Origin: CAZJWR01 sp964549765
GTDB lineage: Bacteria > Zixibacteria > MSB-5A5 > GN15 > JAAZOE01
Assembly: GCA_964549765.1 (NCBI GenBank)
Contig: CAZJWR010000009.1
Span: forward strand, 21,799 to 85,798
Length of the DNA stretch: 64,000 nucleotides
Direction of reading: 5' to 3'
In this document: positions 7,750-17,164 of the stretch, one piece after another
How the letters are laid out: each line of letters begins with the position of its first letter
Position numbering within the stretch: the first letter of the stretch is position 1
Program-made: the position numbers and the translations under genes
Notes under the pieces: generated by a model
Databases searched by the model: none
Told to the model about the DNA's origin: nothing
The model's input: only the letters and a program-made list of their open reading frames with translations

Positions 7750-10161
7750 ATGAGTGACGTCAATACTTCGGCATTCGGCCGGCCGGGAATCGAGCCGCGA
7801 TGGACGTCCAGCGCCAAAGACGGCGTCGGGACGTCCATAAGCATGGCCAGCCGGGTATGGTTCACGTTCAGTCATGGTATCTTTAACGAAATCTACTATC
7901 CCCGTATAGACCAGGCTTGCACGCGCGACGTGGGGATGATCGTCACGGACGGCAAGAACTTCTTTTCCGAGGAGAAACGCCATACCGAGACCCGCACCAG
8001 GTACATCGAACCGGCCATTCCGGCGTTCCGGGTGACGAATACATGTACCCATGGAATGTATCGCATCGAAAAAGAAATTCTGTCCGACCCCGACCGGGAT
8101 ACGGTTCTACAGCATACAAAATTCGTCCCGCTGGCTCAATCCGATGGGGATTATCGGCTGCATGTCCTGCTATCATCGCATCTCGGAAATCGGGGCGCCG
8201 GCAATACCGCCTGGCTGGGCGATTACAAAGGGACGCCGATGTTGTTTGCCGCCCGGGACAGCGATGCGCTGGCACTGGCTTGCTCAGCGCCGTGGAAGTC
8301 GCGGTCGGTTGGGTTCGTCGGATTTTCGGACGGCTGGCAGGATTTGAACCAGCACAAAATGATGACGTGGCGATTCGAGCGGGCGGAGGACGGCAACGTC
8401 GCCCTTGTCGCCGAAATCGACTGGCAGGCCGCCGGGCCAGAAGGATTCGTCCTGTCCATCGGATTTGGAGTCAATGCGTCCGAGGCGGGACACCGGGCTC
8501 TCGCCAGCCTGCTCGAAAATTTCCAAGATATAAAGAAGCGATACGTTCATCAGTGGGGAGGATACCATAAGCTCCTGAAGGAAGGCAAAACCGACGGCTT
8601 GCGGCCGCGTGACCTGCACAAAATCAGCGCCTCCGTTCTGCGTATCCATGAAGCCAAACGGTTCCCCGGCGGGATAATCGCCAGTCTTTCGATACCGTGG
8701 GGGATGTCAAAGGGCGACGATGATCTGGGCGGTTATCATCTCGTCTGGCCGCGCGATCTCGCCGAAAATGCCGGGGGACTATTGGCGACAGGCGCGCACA
8801 GCGACGCTCGCCGCGTTCTGCAGTATCTGATGGTGACTCAAGAGGCAGACGGTCATTGGTCGCAAAACATGTGGCTTGACGGTTATCCCTACTGGACCGG
8901 GTCGCAGATGGATGAAACCGCTTTCCCGATACTTCTGGCCGACCTGGCAAGACGCCAAGAAGCCATCGACGATGAATATTTTCGTCATCTGTGGCCCACA
9001 TTTCGCAAAGCAGCGCAGTATATCGTCTGCAACGGCCCGATCACGCAACAGGATCGTTGGGAGGAAGATCCCGGTTATTCGCCCTTTTCGCTCGCCGTGG
9101 AAATCGCAGCACTTCTGGCCGCCGCCGACATGGCCGATCTGAACGGGGAGCAGAAAATCGCGACTTATCTAAGACAGACGGCCGATGTTTGGAATGCCTC
9201 CGTTGAACGCTGGACGTATGTCCGAAATACGGACCTGACGCGATCGCTGGGCGTCGATGGATATTATGTTCGGATATCGCCGCCGGAAACCTCGGACGGA
9301 TCATCGCCATTGTTCGGATTCGTACCGATAAAGAACCGTCCTCCGGGCGAGAGCGGAGAAGACGCGGCGCATATTATCAGCCCCGACGCGCTGGCGCTGG
9401 TGCGGTTCGGCCTTCGCGCCGCCGATGACGCGCGGATCGTGAATACGGTGAAGGTCATCGACGCGCTATTGAAAGTCGAAACGCCGTCAGGCCCGGTATG
9501 GCACCGGTATAACGATGACGGTTACGGCGAACATGAGGACGGCGGCTCGTTCGATGGTAGCGGGATTGGAAGGGGTTGGCCGCTTCTCACGGGAGAACGG
9601 GGTCATTATGAACTCGCGGCGGGAAGACCTGAAGAAGCGAAACGGCTGCTGGCGGCGATGGAAAATCTGGCTGGCGGGTCGGGCTTGATTCCCGAGCAGG
9701 TCTGGGACAGCGACGATATTCCGGAAAAAGAGCTCTTTTTGGGGCGTCCATCGGGTTCAGCCATGCCACTGGTGTGGGCGCATGCCGAATACCTCAAGCT
9801 GCATCGATCCATCACGGATAACCGTGTTTTCGACCTGCCGAGGCAGACGGTGCAGCGGTATATCGTGGACAAGGTCAAGTCAAATATTGCCATATGGCGG
9901 TTCAATCATAAGTGCCGCACGATTCCCAAGGGGAAGACGCTTCGGATTGAGATATTGGAACCGGCGCTGATCCATTGGAGCAATGACGGCTGGACGACGA
10001 CGCATGATACCGCGACCGACGATACCGGCATCGGCATCCAGATCGCGGATTTACCGACCGGGAAACTTGAACCGGGCCGCGAGGTGGTCTTTACTTTTTA
10101 TTGGCAACGGTTGGATACTTGGGAACGGAAGGATTATTCGATACTGGTTTCGGATACGTAA
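7750..10161 (+). CDS. GH15 glucoamylase/glucodextranase-like enzyme
   Basis: Bacterial glucan 1,4-alpha-glucosidase architecture. An N-terminal beta-sandwich (about 1-270) begins SAFGRPGIEPRWTSSAKDG; an (alpha/alpha)6 barrel follows (about 280-690); then a small C-terminal beta domain (about 700-803). The barrel shows GGYHLVWPRDLAENAGG, the general-acid region WEEDPGYSP, and IPEQVWD, whose Glu is the expected catalytic base. The family releases glucose from the non-reducing ends of alpha-glucans. No signal peptide is visible, so it is probably cytoplasmic and acts on glycogen-like polymer or maltodextrin. ATG at 7750 is chosen; an in-frame GTG lies two codons earlier, and neither has a strong ribosome site. 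Length is normal. Confidence 0.93.
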   Translation: MSDVNTSAFGRPGIEPRWTSSAKDGVGTSISMASRVWFTFSHGIFNEIYYPRIDQACTRDVGMIVTDGKNFFSEEKRHTETRTRYIEPAIPAFRVTNTCTHGMYRIEKEILSDPDRDTVLQHTKFVPLAQSDGDYRLHVLLSSHLGNRGAGNTAWLGDYKGTPMLFAARDSDALALACSAPWKSRSVGFVGFSDGWQDLNQHKMMTWRFERAEDGNVALVAEIDWQAAGPEGFVLSIGFGVNASEAGHRALASLLENFQDIKKRYVHQWGGYHKLLKEGKTDGLRPRDLHKISASVLRIHEAKRFPGGIIASLSIPWGMSKGDDDLGGYHLVWPRDLAENAGGLLATGAHSDARRVLQYLMVTQEADGHWSQNMWLDGYPYWTGSQMDETAFPILLADLARRQEAIDDEYFRHLWPTFRKAAQYIVCNGPITQQDRWEEDPGYSPFSLAVEIAALLAAADMADLNGEQKIATYLRQTADVWNASVERWTYVRNTDLTRSLGVDGYYVRISPPETSDGSSPLFGFVPIKNRPPGESGEDAAHIISPDALALVRFGLRAADDARIVNTVKVIDALLKVETPSGPVWHRYNDDGYGEHEDGGSFDGSGIGRGWPLLTGERGHYELAAGRPEEAKRLLAAMENLAGGSGLIPEQVWDSDDIPEKELFLGRPSGSAMPLVWAHAEYLKLHRSITDNRVFDLPRQTVQRYIVDKVKSNIAIWRFNHKCRTIPKGKTLRIEILEPALIHWSNDGWTTTHDTATDDTGIGIQIADLPTGKLEPGREVVFTFYWQRLDTWERKDYSILVSDT

Positions 10162-10368
10162 TCCGGCGCGCCGGGAGCCCTGAGCCACCCGGGGATATGA
10201 CTCTAATATTGTGAACCTTTTTTCGGCCCGTCCGTATTATCTGTACAGACAGTTTCATCTCGAGGGATTTCGTGGACAGAGACAGGAGCGATCGGGGCGA
10301 CTCCTCCGAGGGTGATTTCGGGACCCGGTCGCGGCGATTCCGAAATCGGTTGGCGGAAGGAGTCACAG

Positions 10369-10755
10369 GTGAACGTACGACGGAGCAAATATATGGAATT
10401 CGAGGATGCGGTAATCGGTGATGTCGTTGTGGTTATTCTTCACGGCAAAATAATGGCCTACGAGGACAGTCTGCCATTGCGGGAGCGGCTCAAGGAACAT
10501 CTCGATTCGGAAATGACCAAATTCGTGATCGACATGGCCGATGTCCCGTGGATGAATTCCGAGGGCATTGGCCTGTTGGCGACGGCGGTAGCAACAGTGG
10601 GTAAGGCGGGGGGCAGGTTGGTTCTGGCCAATATCAGCAAGAAGGTTGAGAGCGTGCTCACCATCACCAAGTGCGATGCCATCATCAAGCATTATGACAG
10701 CCGTGAGGCGGCAGTGGCGTCGTTGTCCGGGTCATATTCCGATTCGGCGCATTAG
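10369..10755 (+). CDS. STAS-domain anti-sigma factor antagonist
   Basis: A single STAS domain (SpoIIAA/RsbV type), about 128 residues. The strands and helices are clear: VVVVILHGKIMAYEDS, then KFVIDMADVPWMNSEGIGLLATAVATVGKAGGRLVLANI. The serine in WMNSEGIG is the position phosphorylated in characterised antagonists, where it controls binding to an anti-sigma kinase. GTG at 10369 is chosen because GGAAGGAG lies seven bases upstream; ATG at 10393 is a possible alternative. No RsbW-type kinase is adjacent. The window does encode a PP2C phosphatase of the type that dephosphorylates such proteins (61146-62156), but far away, so pairing is only a suggestion. Confidence 0.9.
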   Translation: MNVRRSKYMEFEDAVIGDVVVVILHGKIMAYEDSLPLRERLKEHLDSEMTKFVIDMADVPWMNSEGIGLLATAVATVGKAGGRLVLANISKKVESVLTITKCDAIIKHYDSREAAVASLSGSYSDSAH

Positions 10756-11398
10756 CATTCCCGAATCGGGGCCAGACGTTTCTCACCATACATAATCGCC
10801 AGAGGTCGCGGCTGCTGGTTCGTATAAACGGCACGATGGCCAGCCGAACGGTTGTCCCCAGACTTTTTTCGAGAAAGCGCAATTCCTCCAGTTGTTCCCC
10901 GACAGCCGGGTTCGGCGGCGGTTTGATGCTTCGTTCCCTCATCAGCAGGATCGCCTTGGCGCCGATGGATAATTCGGCTTGAATCCGAAGCAGGCACAGC
11001 ATATCGGCCACTACCGGGCCGGGGAATTTCTCTTTAAGAGCGCTTAAATATTCCCCGATGGGAGTTTCCCTGATTTGTCCGGTGATTATTTGAACGAGCA
11101 GTTCCGCGTCGGCGTCCATGCCCGTGCCCAGCCACAACCCGGTCGCCTTTTCGCTGCGATCAAAAGCAAATACCAGTAGAGGCGGCATGGCCGCGAGTAG
11201 AATTAACGTGGTCCAGACCGGCGAGAGGATGGAATGATTGAATACGGAATGGATGATGATGGCGGCCGCCAATCCGGGGATGAAGGAAAGGTACGGTTTT
11301 GTGGGCTGTCGTTCGCTCAGGGCTTTCGAAATTATGCCGAATATCGACGCGGCGGCACCGTGCAGGGCGGCGGTTCCGAAACCGCGATTTATCCACAC
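10685..11398 (-). pseudogene. Truncated PrsW-like intramembrane protease remnant
   Basis: The frame encodes the middle and C-terminal parts of a PrsW-family membrane protein: INRGFGTAALHGAAASIFGIISKAL, the IIHSVFNH helix, then the family-typical soluble tail with VVADMLCLLRIQAEL, ELRFLEKSLGTT and TSSRDLWRL. The part that should carry the first helices and the catalytic Glu pair is missing: upstream in frame there is a TGA near 11454, and only about 200 bases remain before the ferritin-like gene ends. The frame also overruns the converging STAS gene by about 70 bases. I read it as a decayed gene, though a short functional derivative cannot be excluded. Confidence 0.6.
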
Positions 11399-11603
11399 GA
11401 CAATGACGCCGTTCTGGAGCAGAGAAAAGATGAAAAATGGCAGCGGTTCGCCGTTGCTTCAGGAAGTATATCCGGAAACAGGCCAGAACGCCACCCCAAA
11501 ATGCGGAACTGAAAGCGGAGGGCTTTTTTAATAATGGCCGGACCGCGAACGGTTCGGCCGGCTATCAGAGGCTCGTCATTGGCAAAAAGCCGGTCGGATC
11601 GGT

Positions 11604-12098
11604 TTACCAGTTGTAATCCAGCCCCCGGAATTTGGCGTCGGCGACGATGACCTTCATGATGGCGACGACATGACTTCTCTCTGCGTCTATAATCTGCTTG
11701 AGCTGAGGCTGTTCGCCCAGAATATCGCGAATGGCTTCGTAATATTGCAGGGTCGCCTTTTCGAAGGCCAGCGCTTTGCCGAGAGCATCATTGGACGTCT
11801 CGATGTCGTCGGTATTCTTGAGGCCGTCCTTTCTGAAGAACGAGGAGATGGCGGTTGCCCGCAGGTATTGGTACTGCTCGAACTGCTCAGCCCTAATATC
11901 CTGTTCCGGCACCGATTCCAGAACGGTCTTAAACTGGGTTTCATGTTTTCGCTCATCGCGCACCAGTTGATCGAAAATTTCGGCTAATTCCTTTTGATTT
12001 GCGAACTTATGTTTCAGCCGGTCATAAAAATCGGCCCCCATCTGTTCGGTGACTACAGCCAGTTCGATGGCTTTACGCAACGTCAGGTCTTTTATCAT
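11604..12098 (-). CDS. Ferritin-like di-iron protein (rubrerythrin/DUF-type four-helix bundle)
   Basis: 164 residues of a four-helix bundle with two iron-ligand sets typical of the ferritin-like superfamily: ELAVVTEQMGADFYDRL with DERKHE in the first half, and EKATLQYYEAI with DAERSHV in the second. Such proteins store iron or reduce peroxide in the cytoplasm. No rubredoxin-like Cys4 domain is fused, so it is not a classical rubrerythrin. The ATG at 12098 has AAGGAG six bases upstream. The lipoprotein gene lies 50 bases upstream on the same strand and may be co-transcribed. Confidence 0.88.
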   Translation of the reverse strand: MIKDLTLRKAIELAVVTEQMGADFYDRLKHKFANQKELAEIFDQLVRDERKHETQFKTVLESVPEQDIRAEQFEQYQYLRATAISSFFRKDGLKNTDDIETSNDALGKALAFEKATLQYYEAIRDILGEQPQLKQIIDAERSHVVAIMKVIVADAKFRGLDYNW

Positions 12099-12148
12099 TT
12101 GAATCTCCTTGATGTCGAGGGGTTTTGCCCCTATGCCTGCGACGGCCG

Positions 12149-12796
12149 TTATTTTTTTCGGGGAATGACTCCCTGCTTGGCCAGTTCGGGGATGATCATT
12201 TCGGTAATTTCGTGGTCGACGGCCTGATCCGAGGTCGGGTCAATGACTTCACTGGTGGCTGTCCATACCAGCTCCCCCTTTCCCCCGGCACTCCAAACGT
12301 CTATGCGATGCCTGATGACGGTGTCGATCGCGATATATCCCGGTTCATAGATATCCTGATAGTACACGGAGTAGGTATTGTACCAGCGATCATACCTGTA
12401 AACCGGGACTTCCGTGATATAGCCCGGCATGTATTGGTCTTCGGTCCTGGACGGCAGATTTGATGTGATGATAATGCCGTCGAAGTTGTTTTCGCGCACC
12501 GTACTGACCACTTCCTGTGTATCGGGAAGGGCATCCGGAAATAGCTGATAAGACGGAGTGGCCGAGACGCCATAGGCGCGGAGGGCATTGACGAAACTGT
12601 CCTCCCACAGGCGGCGGATGGCGGCGTCCCGTTTCATGGTAATGACCATCATCTTCGTGAACGCCGTCCTGGGCTGCTCCGGATTTTTCCACACATTGAC
12701 CAGTTGCGATGAGCTGCAACCGAATAGCCCGGCGGCGAGAATGCCGGCGATCAGGACAAAAGCGATCATCCGTACCCGGGGCGAATAGTGATCCAT
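12149..12796 (-). CDS. Outer-membrane/periplasmic lipoprotein, DUF4136-like
   Basis: 215 residues from ATG at 12796, which has GCGAGGAG at a workable spacing; an in-frame ATG eight codons earlier has no ribosome site. The N-terminus is a lipoprotein signal with Cys27 after LAAGLFG, followed by SSSQLVNVWKNP, a common opening of DUF4136-type lipoproteins. The body shows alternating strands and helices (MMVITMKRDAAIRRLWEDSF, FDGIIITSNL) and a Tyr-rich stretch near 125-155. Function is unknown. Ferritin-like gene downstream, same strand. Confidence 0.82.
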   Translation of the reverse strand: MDHYSPRVRMIAFVLIAGILAAGLFGCSSSQLVNVWKNPEQPRTAFTKMMVITMKRDAAIRRLWEDSFVNALRAYGVSATPSYQLFPDALPDTQEVVSTVRENNFDGIIITSNLPSRTEDQYMPGYITEVPVYRYDRWYNTYSVYYQDIYEPGYIAIDTVIRHRIDVWSAGGKGELVWTATSEVIDPTSDQAVDHEITEMIIPELAKQGVIPRKK

Positions 12797-12983
12797 ATAA
12801 AAAATCTCCTCGCGATTCATATTACTTCATCATAAAACGATACGAAGGACAATAGGCTCCATAATTGATATTTTCTGCGGGGAGGAGCGAGGAACGCCAC
12901 TTTTTATTCTTTCGCCGATAAAATCGATGCTCGCGCCGTCGGGACGGTATTTTCGATTTTGCGCCGGGCCGGTCATTTTTTCG

Positions 12984-13013
12984 TTGACAGTCCGGTGACG
13001 GACTTCGTAAATT
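12984..13013 (+). promoter_or_regulatory. Possible sigma70-type promoter upstream of the PKD subtilase
   Basis: TTGACA (12984-12989), an 18-base spacer, then TAAATT (13008-13013). The -10 is a 4/6 match. A perfect 8-bp inverted repeat, CCTCGATG-TGG-CATCGAGG (13014-13032), lies directly after it, where the transcript would start. The subtilase start codon is about 150 bases downstream. Apart from these, the 12797-13181 gap holds nothing I can identify. Confidence 0.35.
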
Positions 13014-13181
13014 CCTCGATGTGGCATCGAGGATTCCCGGCATAATTATGCAGCCTTCGTTTTGGCATCGATCTTGAATACAACTTAATAACGTGAAAGG
13101 GGGGATGTACGGGCGTGTGATAATTCTCCGTTTACGCAAAGGGGAGTATTAATACGTGACTAACTTCACAGGGAGGTTCTC

Positions 13182-16100
13182 ATGAAGAAGTTTGCAGTAT
13201 TGTTATCAGTAATTCTTCTGCTTCCAGGCTATATTCTCGCCAATCAACCGAACATGAAGGTTATCGACCCGCCGGACATACCGTCGTTTCTCGGATATGT
13301 TCCGGGCGAACTTATTGTGCAATTTCAATTGCCGAGCGACAAGGTCAGGGCGGCTACGAGCCGCGACCACACCCTTGCGCTCGGTATCGCATCCCTTGAC
13401 GATATCGCCGCAAAATACCAGGTGACGAAGATGCGCCAGTTGTTCCGGGGCGCGCAGCCGGTCGAGAAGAGCGGCAAGCAGTTCGACCTTTCCCGGTATT
13501 TTGTAGTGACATTCGACAAGGCCGCCGATTTGGATCTGGTGGCATCGGAATATCGCAGCGATCCCAACGTCGTATCGGTCGAGAAAAACGGCATCCATTC
13601 CATGTATGCCACGCCAAACGACGGGTATTTCAGTTATCAATGGTATCATAATCAGGCCAGCGATCATGATATCGATTCCCCCGAAGCCTGGAACCTCGAA
13701 ACCGGTAACACCGGTATGATAATTGCGCTGCTGGACTCCGGTACCCGGTATTATCATCCGGATCTCGGCGGTGCCAACGCCTCGCCGTCCAATCCCGGCG
13801 CTTCACGCGGCAACATGTGGATCAACACGGCGGAGCTCAACGGGTCCTCCGGCTACGATGACGACGGCAACGGGTACGTCGACGACTGGATTGGCTGGGA
13901 CTTCGTCAACAATGCGTCCAGTTGCTGGAGCGGAGAGGACTGCACTACGCCGGATAACGATCCCCGCGATTTCAACGGTCATGGCACGCATACCGCGGGT
14001 ATTATGGGCATGATGACCAATGATGGGTACGGCATGGCCGGCGTGGCCGGCGGTTGGGGCAACGGTTCCCAATCGGTGACCGGCAACGGTGTCAAGATAA
14101 TGCCCTTGCGTATCGGCTATTCCTACAATTATGGCGGCACCGAATACGGCGTTGTCTTGATGGACGCGGCGGCATCGGCATTCTATTATGCTGCCGACAA
14201 CGGCGCGCGGATCGCCTCGTGCAGCTGGGGCTCGTCCAACAGCGGCGGCATCGGCGCGGCGGTTAGCTATTTCATCGCCTCGGGTGGTATTGTTTTTGTC
14301 GCGGCGGGCAACGACGGCGGCCAGACAGCCGATTATCTGAACGGCCGGGGAGACTGTGTTTCCGTCGCCGCCACGGATGAAAACGATAATGCCGCCAGTT
14401 TCACGACTTACGGCACGTGGGTCGATATTTGCGCGCCGGGAAATAACATCTACAGCACGTATCACGACCACACCGACCCGAACACCAATTACTGGGCTTC
14501 CATGAGCGGCACCTCGATGGCGACGCCGATGGCGGCTGCGGTGGGCGGATTGATCTGGTCGCATAATATGTCGTGGTCGGCCACGCAGGTCAAGAATCAG
14601 CTGTTCAGCAGCGCTGACAATATCGACGCCTATCTCAGCTCACAGTATATCGGCAAGATGGGCGCTGGTCGCATCAACGCCTACAACGCCGTCAATACCG
14701 GGACGCCAGCTCCGGTGGCCGCCTTCACCGGCTCGCCGACCTCCGGGTGCGCTCCACTGACCGTGACTTTCACCGACCAATCGACCGGTGATATCACCAG
14801 CTGGAGCTGGACGTTCGGCGACGGCGGATCATCTACATCCCAGAATCCGTCTCATCAGTACACGTCGGCCGGCAATTATACGGTAACTTTGACAGTAACA
14901 GGGCCGGGCGGTTCAGACGGGGAGACCAAGACCAACTATATCACGGTCAGCGTTCCTCCGACGGCCAATTTCACCGGCAGCCCGACCTCGGGGGATGCGC
15001 CGTTGACCGTGAATTTCACCAATCAGTCCAGCGGCGCGACGTCGTATCTGTGGGATTTCGGTGACACTCAGACCTCGACGGCAACCAATCCGAGCCACAC
15101 GTACACGTCCACGGGGACGTTCACGGTGACTCTGACGGCCACCAACGCGTGCGGTTCCGATCAGAATGTGAAGACTAATTACATCACGGTGACCTGCACA
15201 CCGCCGGTCGCCAATTTCACGGGAAGTCCGACTTCGGGGAATGCGCCGTTGACAGTGAATTTCACCGATCAATCGACGGGCGCGACGTCATGGTCGTGGG
15301 ATTTCGGTGACGGCATCGGGACCTCGACGGCACAGAACCCAAGCTATACCTACAATTCGCCGGGAACTTATACCGTATCGCTGACCGCGACCAATTCCTG
15401 CGGAAACGATACGAACATCAAGACGAACTATGTCACCGTCAACGAAGCCGGCGGCTATGCCTCGCTGCCGTATTCGACCGGTTTCGAAGCGGGGACGTTC
15501 GATCAATATTGGACAACTCAATCCAGCGGGGACGGCCGCATTCGTTTGCTGACGACCAACACGCCGCATTCGGGATCATATCATATGATCATGGATAACG
15601 CCGTGAGCGGGACCTATAGCCAGAACGAAGCATGGTTACATCTGAACCTGGCCGGCAAGAGCGACGTCGAGCTGACGTTCTGGTGGAAGGAATTCAGCGA
15701 TGAGGATCATACTCAGGACGGTGTTTTCCTCTCCAGCAACGGCGGATCCAGCTTTACCAAGGTTTACAGCCTAATAGGGGGAACGTCTACGTACCAGCAG
15801 ATTGTTCTCGACGTTGATGCCCTCGCTGCCAGCTATGGCTTGAGTCTGACCAGCACCTTCGTGATCAAATTCCAGCAGTACGATAACTATCCGATCACGA
15901 CCGACGGCATGGCCTTCGACGACATCAGCGTCATATCACTCGAAGCCCCGCCGGTAGCTGACTTCTCGGGCGATCCGACCTCGGGGACGGCTCCGCTGAC
16001 GGTCGATTTCACGGATCTGTCGACCAATAATCCGACGAGTTGGAGTTGGGATTTCGGCGATGGAACCGGGACATCGACGGCCCAAAACCCGTCCTATACC

Positions 16101-17009
16101 TATACCTCGGCGGGTTCGTACACGGTGACGTTGACGGCCACGAATGCCTATGGTTCCGATCAGGAAGTCAAGACCAACTACATCACGGTCAATCCGCCTG
16201 GGGCCTGGACGACCATCACATATGACGATTTCGAAAGCGGAACCGGCCATTACACCGACGGTGGCGCGGATTGCTACTGGTATACCGGATATACGTATGC
16301 TTGGGAAGGAAGCTGCGCCATGGACATCCAGGACAACAGCGGCGTGGCGTCGTCTTTCTATCACACCGCCAGTTACAACGTTTCCGGCTACACGGAGATG
16401 GAAGTCGAATTCTATTTTGTTGCCATCAGCATGGAATCCGGCGAGGACTTCTGGGTACAATACTACAACGGTTCCTCCTGGCAGACGGTGGCGACCTTTG
16501 CTCGCGGTGCCGATTTCAACAACAATGCCTGGTATGTCGCCACGGTGACGATTTCCAGCAGTCTGTACAATTTCCCAACCAACGCCAAGCTCCGCTTCTT
16601 GTGCGACGCCAGCGGGAATTCCGACGACGTGTACATCGATGCCATTACATGGCAGGGAATGAGTGGCACGGCGTCGATGCGGGACATTGCCACGCTGAGC
16701 AAGCTGGGAAGAGAAACGGCGGTCATACCTGATGAATTCTCTCTGTCCCAAAATCATCCCAATCCGTTCAACCCGACGACCGCAATCAGCTTTGCGCTGC
16801 CCGAGGCGACCCATATTGAGATCGCTGTCTTCAATATCGTCGGACAGCGGATCGCGACTTTGGCCGAGTCCGATTATCCGGCGGGCGAGCACACGGTCAT
16901 GTGGGACGGCCGGGATGATAACGGTCGCACGGTTAGTTCCGGTGTCTATTTCTACCAGATCAAAGCCGGTGATTTCATCGCTTCCAAGAAAATGGTGTTG
17001 ATGAAGTAA
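13182..17009 (+). CDS. Secreted S8 subtilase with four PKD domains and C-terminal FlgD-like sorting domain
   Basis: 1275 residues; the start follows a GGGAGG site. Signal peptide 1-20, a propeptide-like region (about 40-125), then a complete subtilisin catalytic domain: D185 (LLDSGT), H267 (GHGTHTAG), S445 (SGTSMATP), plus the AAGNDGG oxyanion loop. Next come three PKD domains (about 509-765; each with PTSG.APLTV.F and W.FGDG), a jelly-roll/MAM-like module (about 775-915), a fourth PKD (about 920-1005) and a second jelly-roll module. The final 90 residues are the FlgD-like tail (NHPNPFNPTT...SSGVYFYQIKAG). In FCB bacteria such tails direct export or surface attachment by a T9SS-like route. 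It is probably a surface or released protease. A terminator follows. Confidence 0.95.
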   Translation: MKKFAVLLSVILLLPGYILANQPNMKVIDPPDIPSFLGYVPGELIVQFQLPSDKVRAATSRDHTLALGIASLDDIAAKYQVTKMRQLFRGAQPVEKSGKQFDLSRYFVVTFDKAADLDLVASEYRSDPNVVSVEKNGIHSMYATPNDGYFSYQWYHNQASDHDIDSPEAWNLETGNTGMIIALLDSGTRYYHPDLGGANASPSNPGASRGNMWINTAELNGSSGYDDDGNGYVDDWIGWDFVNNASSCWSGEDCTTPDNDPRDFNGHGTHTAGIMGMMTNDGYGMAGVAGGWGNGSQSVTGNGVKIMPLRIGYSYNYGGTEYGVVLMDAAASAFYYAADNGARIASCSWGSSNSGGIGAAVSYFIASGGIVFVAAGNDGGQTADYLNGRGDCVSVAATDENDNAASFTTYGTWVDICAPGNNIYSTYHDHTDPNTNYWASMSGTSMATPMAAAVGGLIWSHNMSWSATQVKNQLFSSADNIDAYLSSQYIGKMGAGRINAYNAVNTGTPAPVAAFTGSPTSGCAPLTVTFTDQSTGDITSWSWTFGDGGSSTSQNPSHQYTSAGNYTVTLTVTGPGGSDGETKTNYITVSVPPTANFTGSPTSGDAPLTVNFTNQSSGATSYLWDFGDTQTSTATNPSHTYTSTGTFTVTLTATNACGSDQNVKTNYITVTCTPPVANFTGSPTSGNAPLTVNFTDQSTGATSWSWDFGDGIGTSTAQNPSYTYNSPGTYTVSLTATNSCGNDTNIKTNYVTVNEAGGYASLPYSTGFEAGTFDQYWTTQSSGDGRIRLLTTNTPHSGSYHMIMDNAVSGTYSQNEAWLHLNLAGKSDVELTFWWKEFSDEDHTQDGVFLSSNGGSSFTKVYSLIGGTSTYQQIVLDVDALAASYGLSLTSTFVIKFQQYDNYPITTDGMAFDDISVISLEAPPVADFSGDPTSGTAPLTVDFTDLSTNNPTSWSWDFGDGTGTSTAQNPSYTYTSAGSYTVTLTATNAYGSDQEVKTNYITVNPPGAWTTITYDDFESGTGHYTDGGADCYWYTGYTYAWEGSCAMDIQDNSGVASSFYHTASYNVSGYTEMEVEFYFVAISMESGEDFWVQYYNGSSWQTVATFARGADFNNNAWYVATVTISSSLYNFPTNAKLRFLCDASGNSDDVYIDAITWQGMSGTASMRDIATLSKLGRETAVIPDEFSLSQNHPNPFNPTTAISFALPEATHIEIAVFNIVGQRIATLAESDYPAGEHTVMWDGRDDNGRTVSSGVYFYQIKAGDFIASKKMVLMK

Positions 17010-17030
17010 CCGCAGATATTTATGATCTAA

Positions 17031-17060
17031 AAGGGCGGGCGGCGATTGCCCGCCCTTTTT
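17031..17060 (+). terminator. Rho-independent terminator after the PKD subtilase
   Basis: Perfect 10-bp stem AAGGGCGGGC / GCCCGCCCTT (17031-17040 with 17048-17057), 7-base loop, followed by a T run to 17060. It begins about 20 bases after the subtilase stop codon. Confidence 0.9.
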
Positions 17061-17164
17061 ATTTGGGATAACCGCATAAACCTTGCACTGCGGAAATCGG
17101 TTGGTTACATTATCGTCAAGGACATGTCGGATATTCCTCTCATAGATATTTTATGTAGGTGGCC

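Noticed and set aside
11536..11559. GC-rich hairpin GGCCGGACCG-CGAA-CGGTTCGGCC as terminator of the ferritin-like gene
   Set aside because: In the direction of the ferritin-like gene it is followed by A-rich, not T-rich, sequence, so it does not fit a Rho-independent terminator.
12822..13139. 105-codon minus-strand frame
   Set aside because: Lies in the leader of the PKD subtilase, basic low-complexity sequence, no ribosome site.
14710..15440. Apparent tandem DNA repeats of about 240 bases
   Set aside because: They are the three consecutive PKD domains of the subtilase, a protein-level repeat, not a mobile or CRISPR-like repeat.
13803..16892. Long minus-strand frames (253 and 318 codons) opposite the PKD subtilase
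   Set aside because: Antisense shadows made possible by high GC; the plus-strand frame encodes a complete multi-domain protein.
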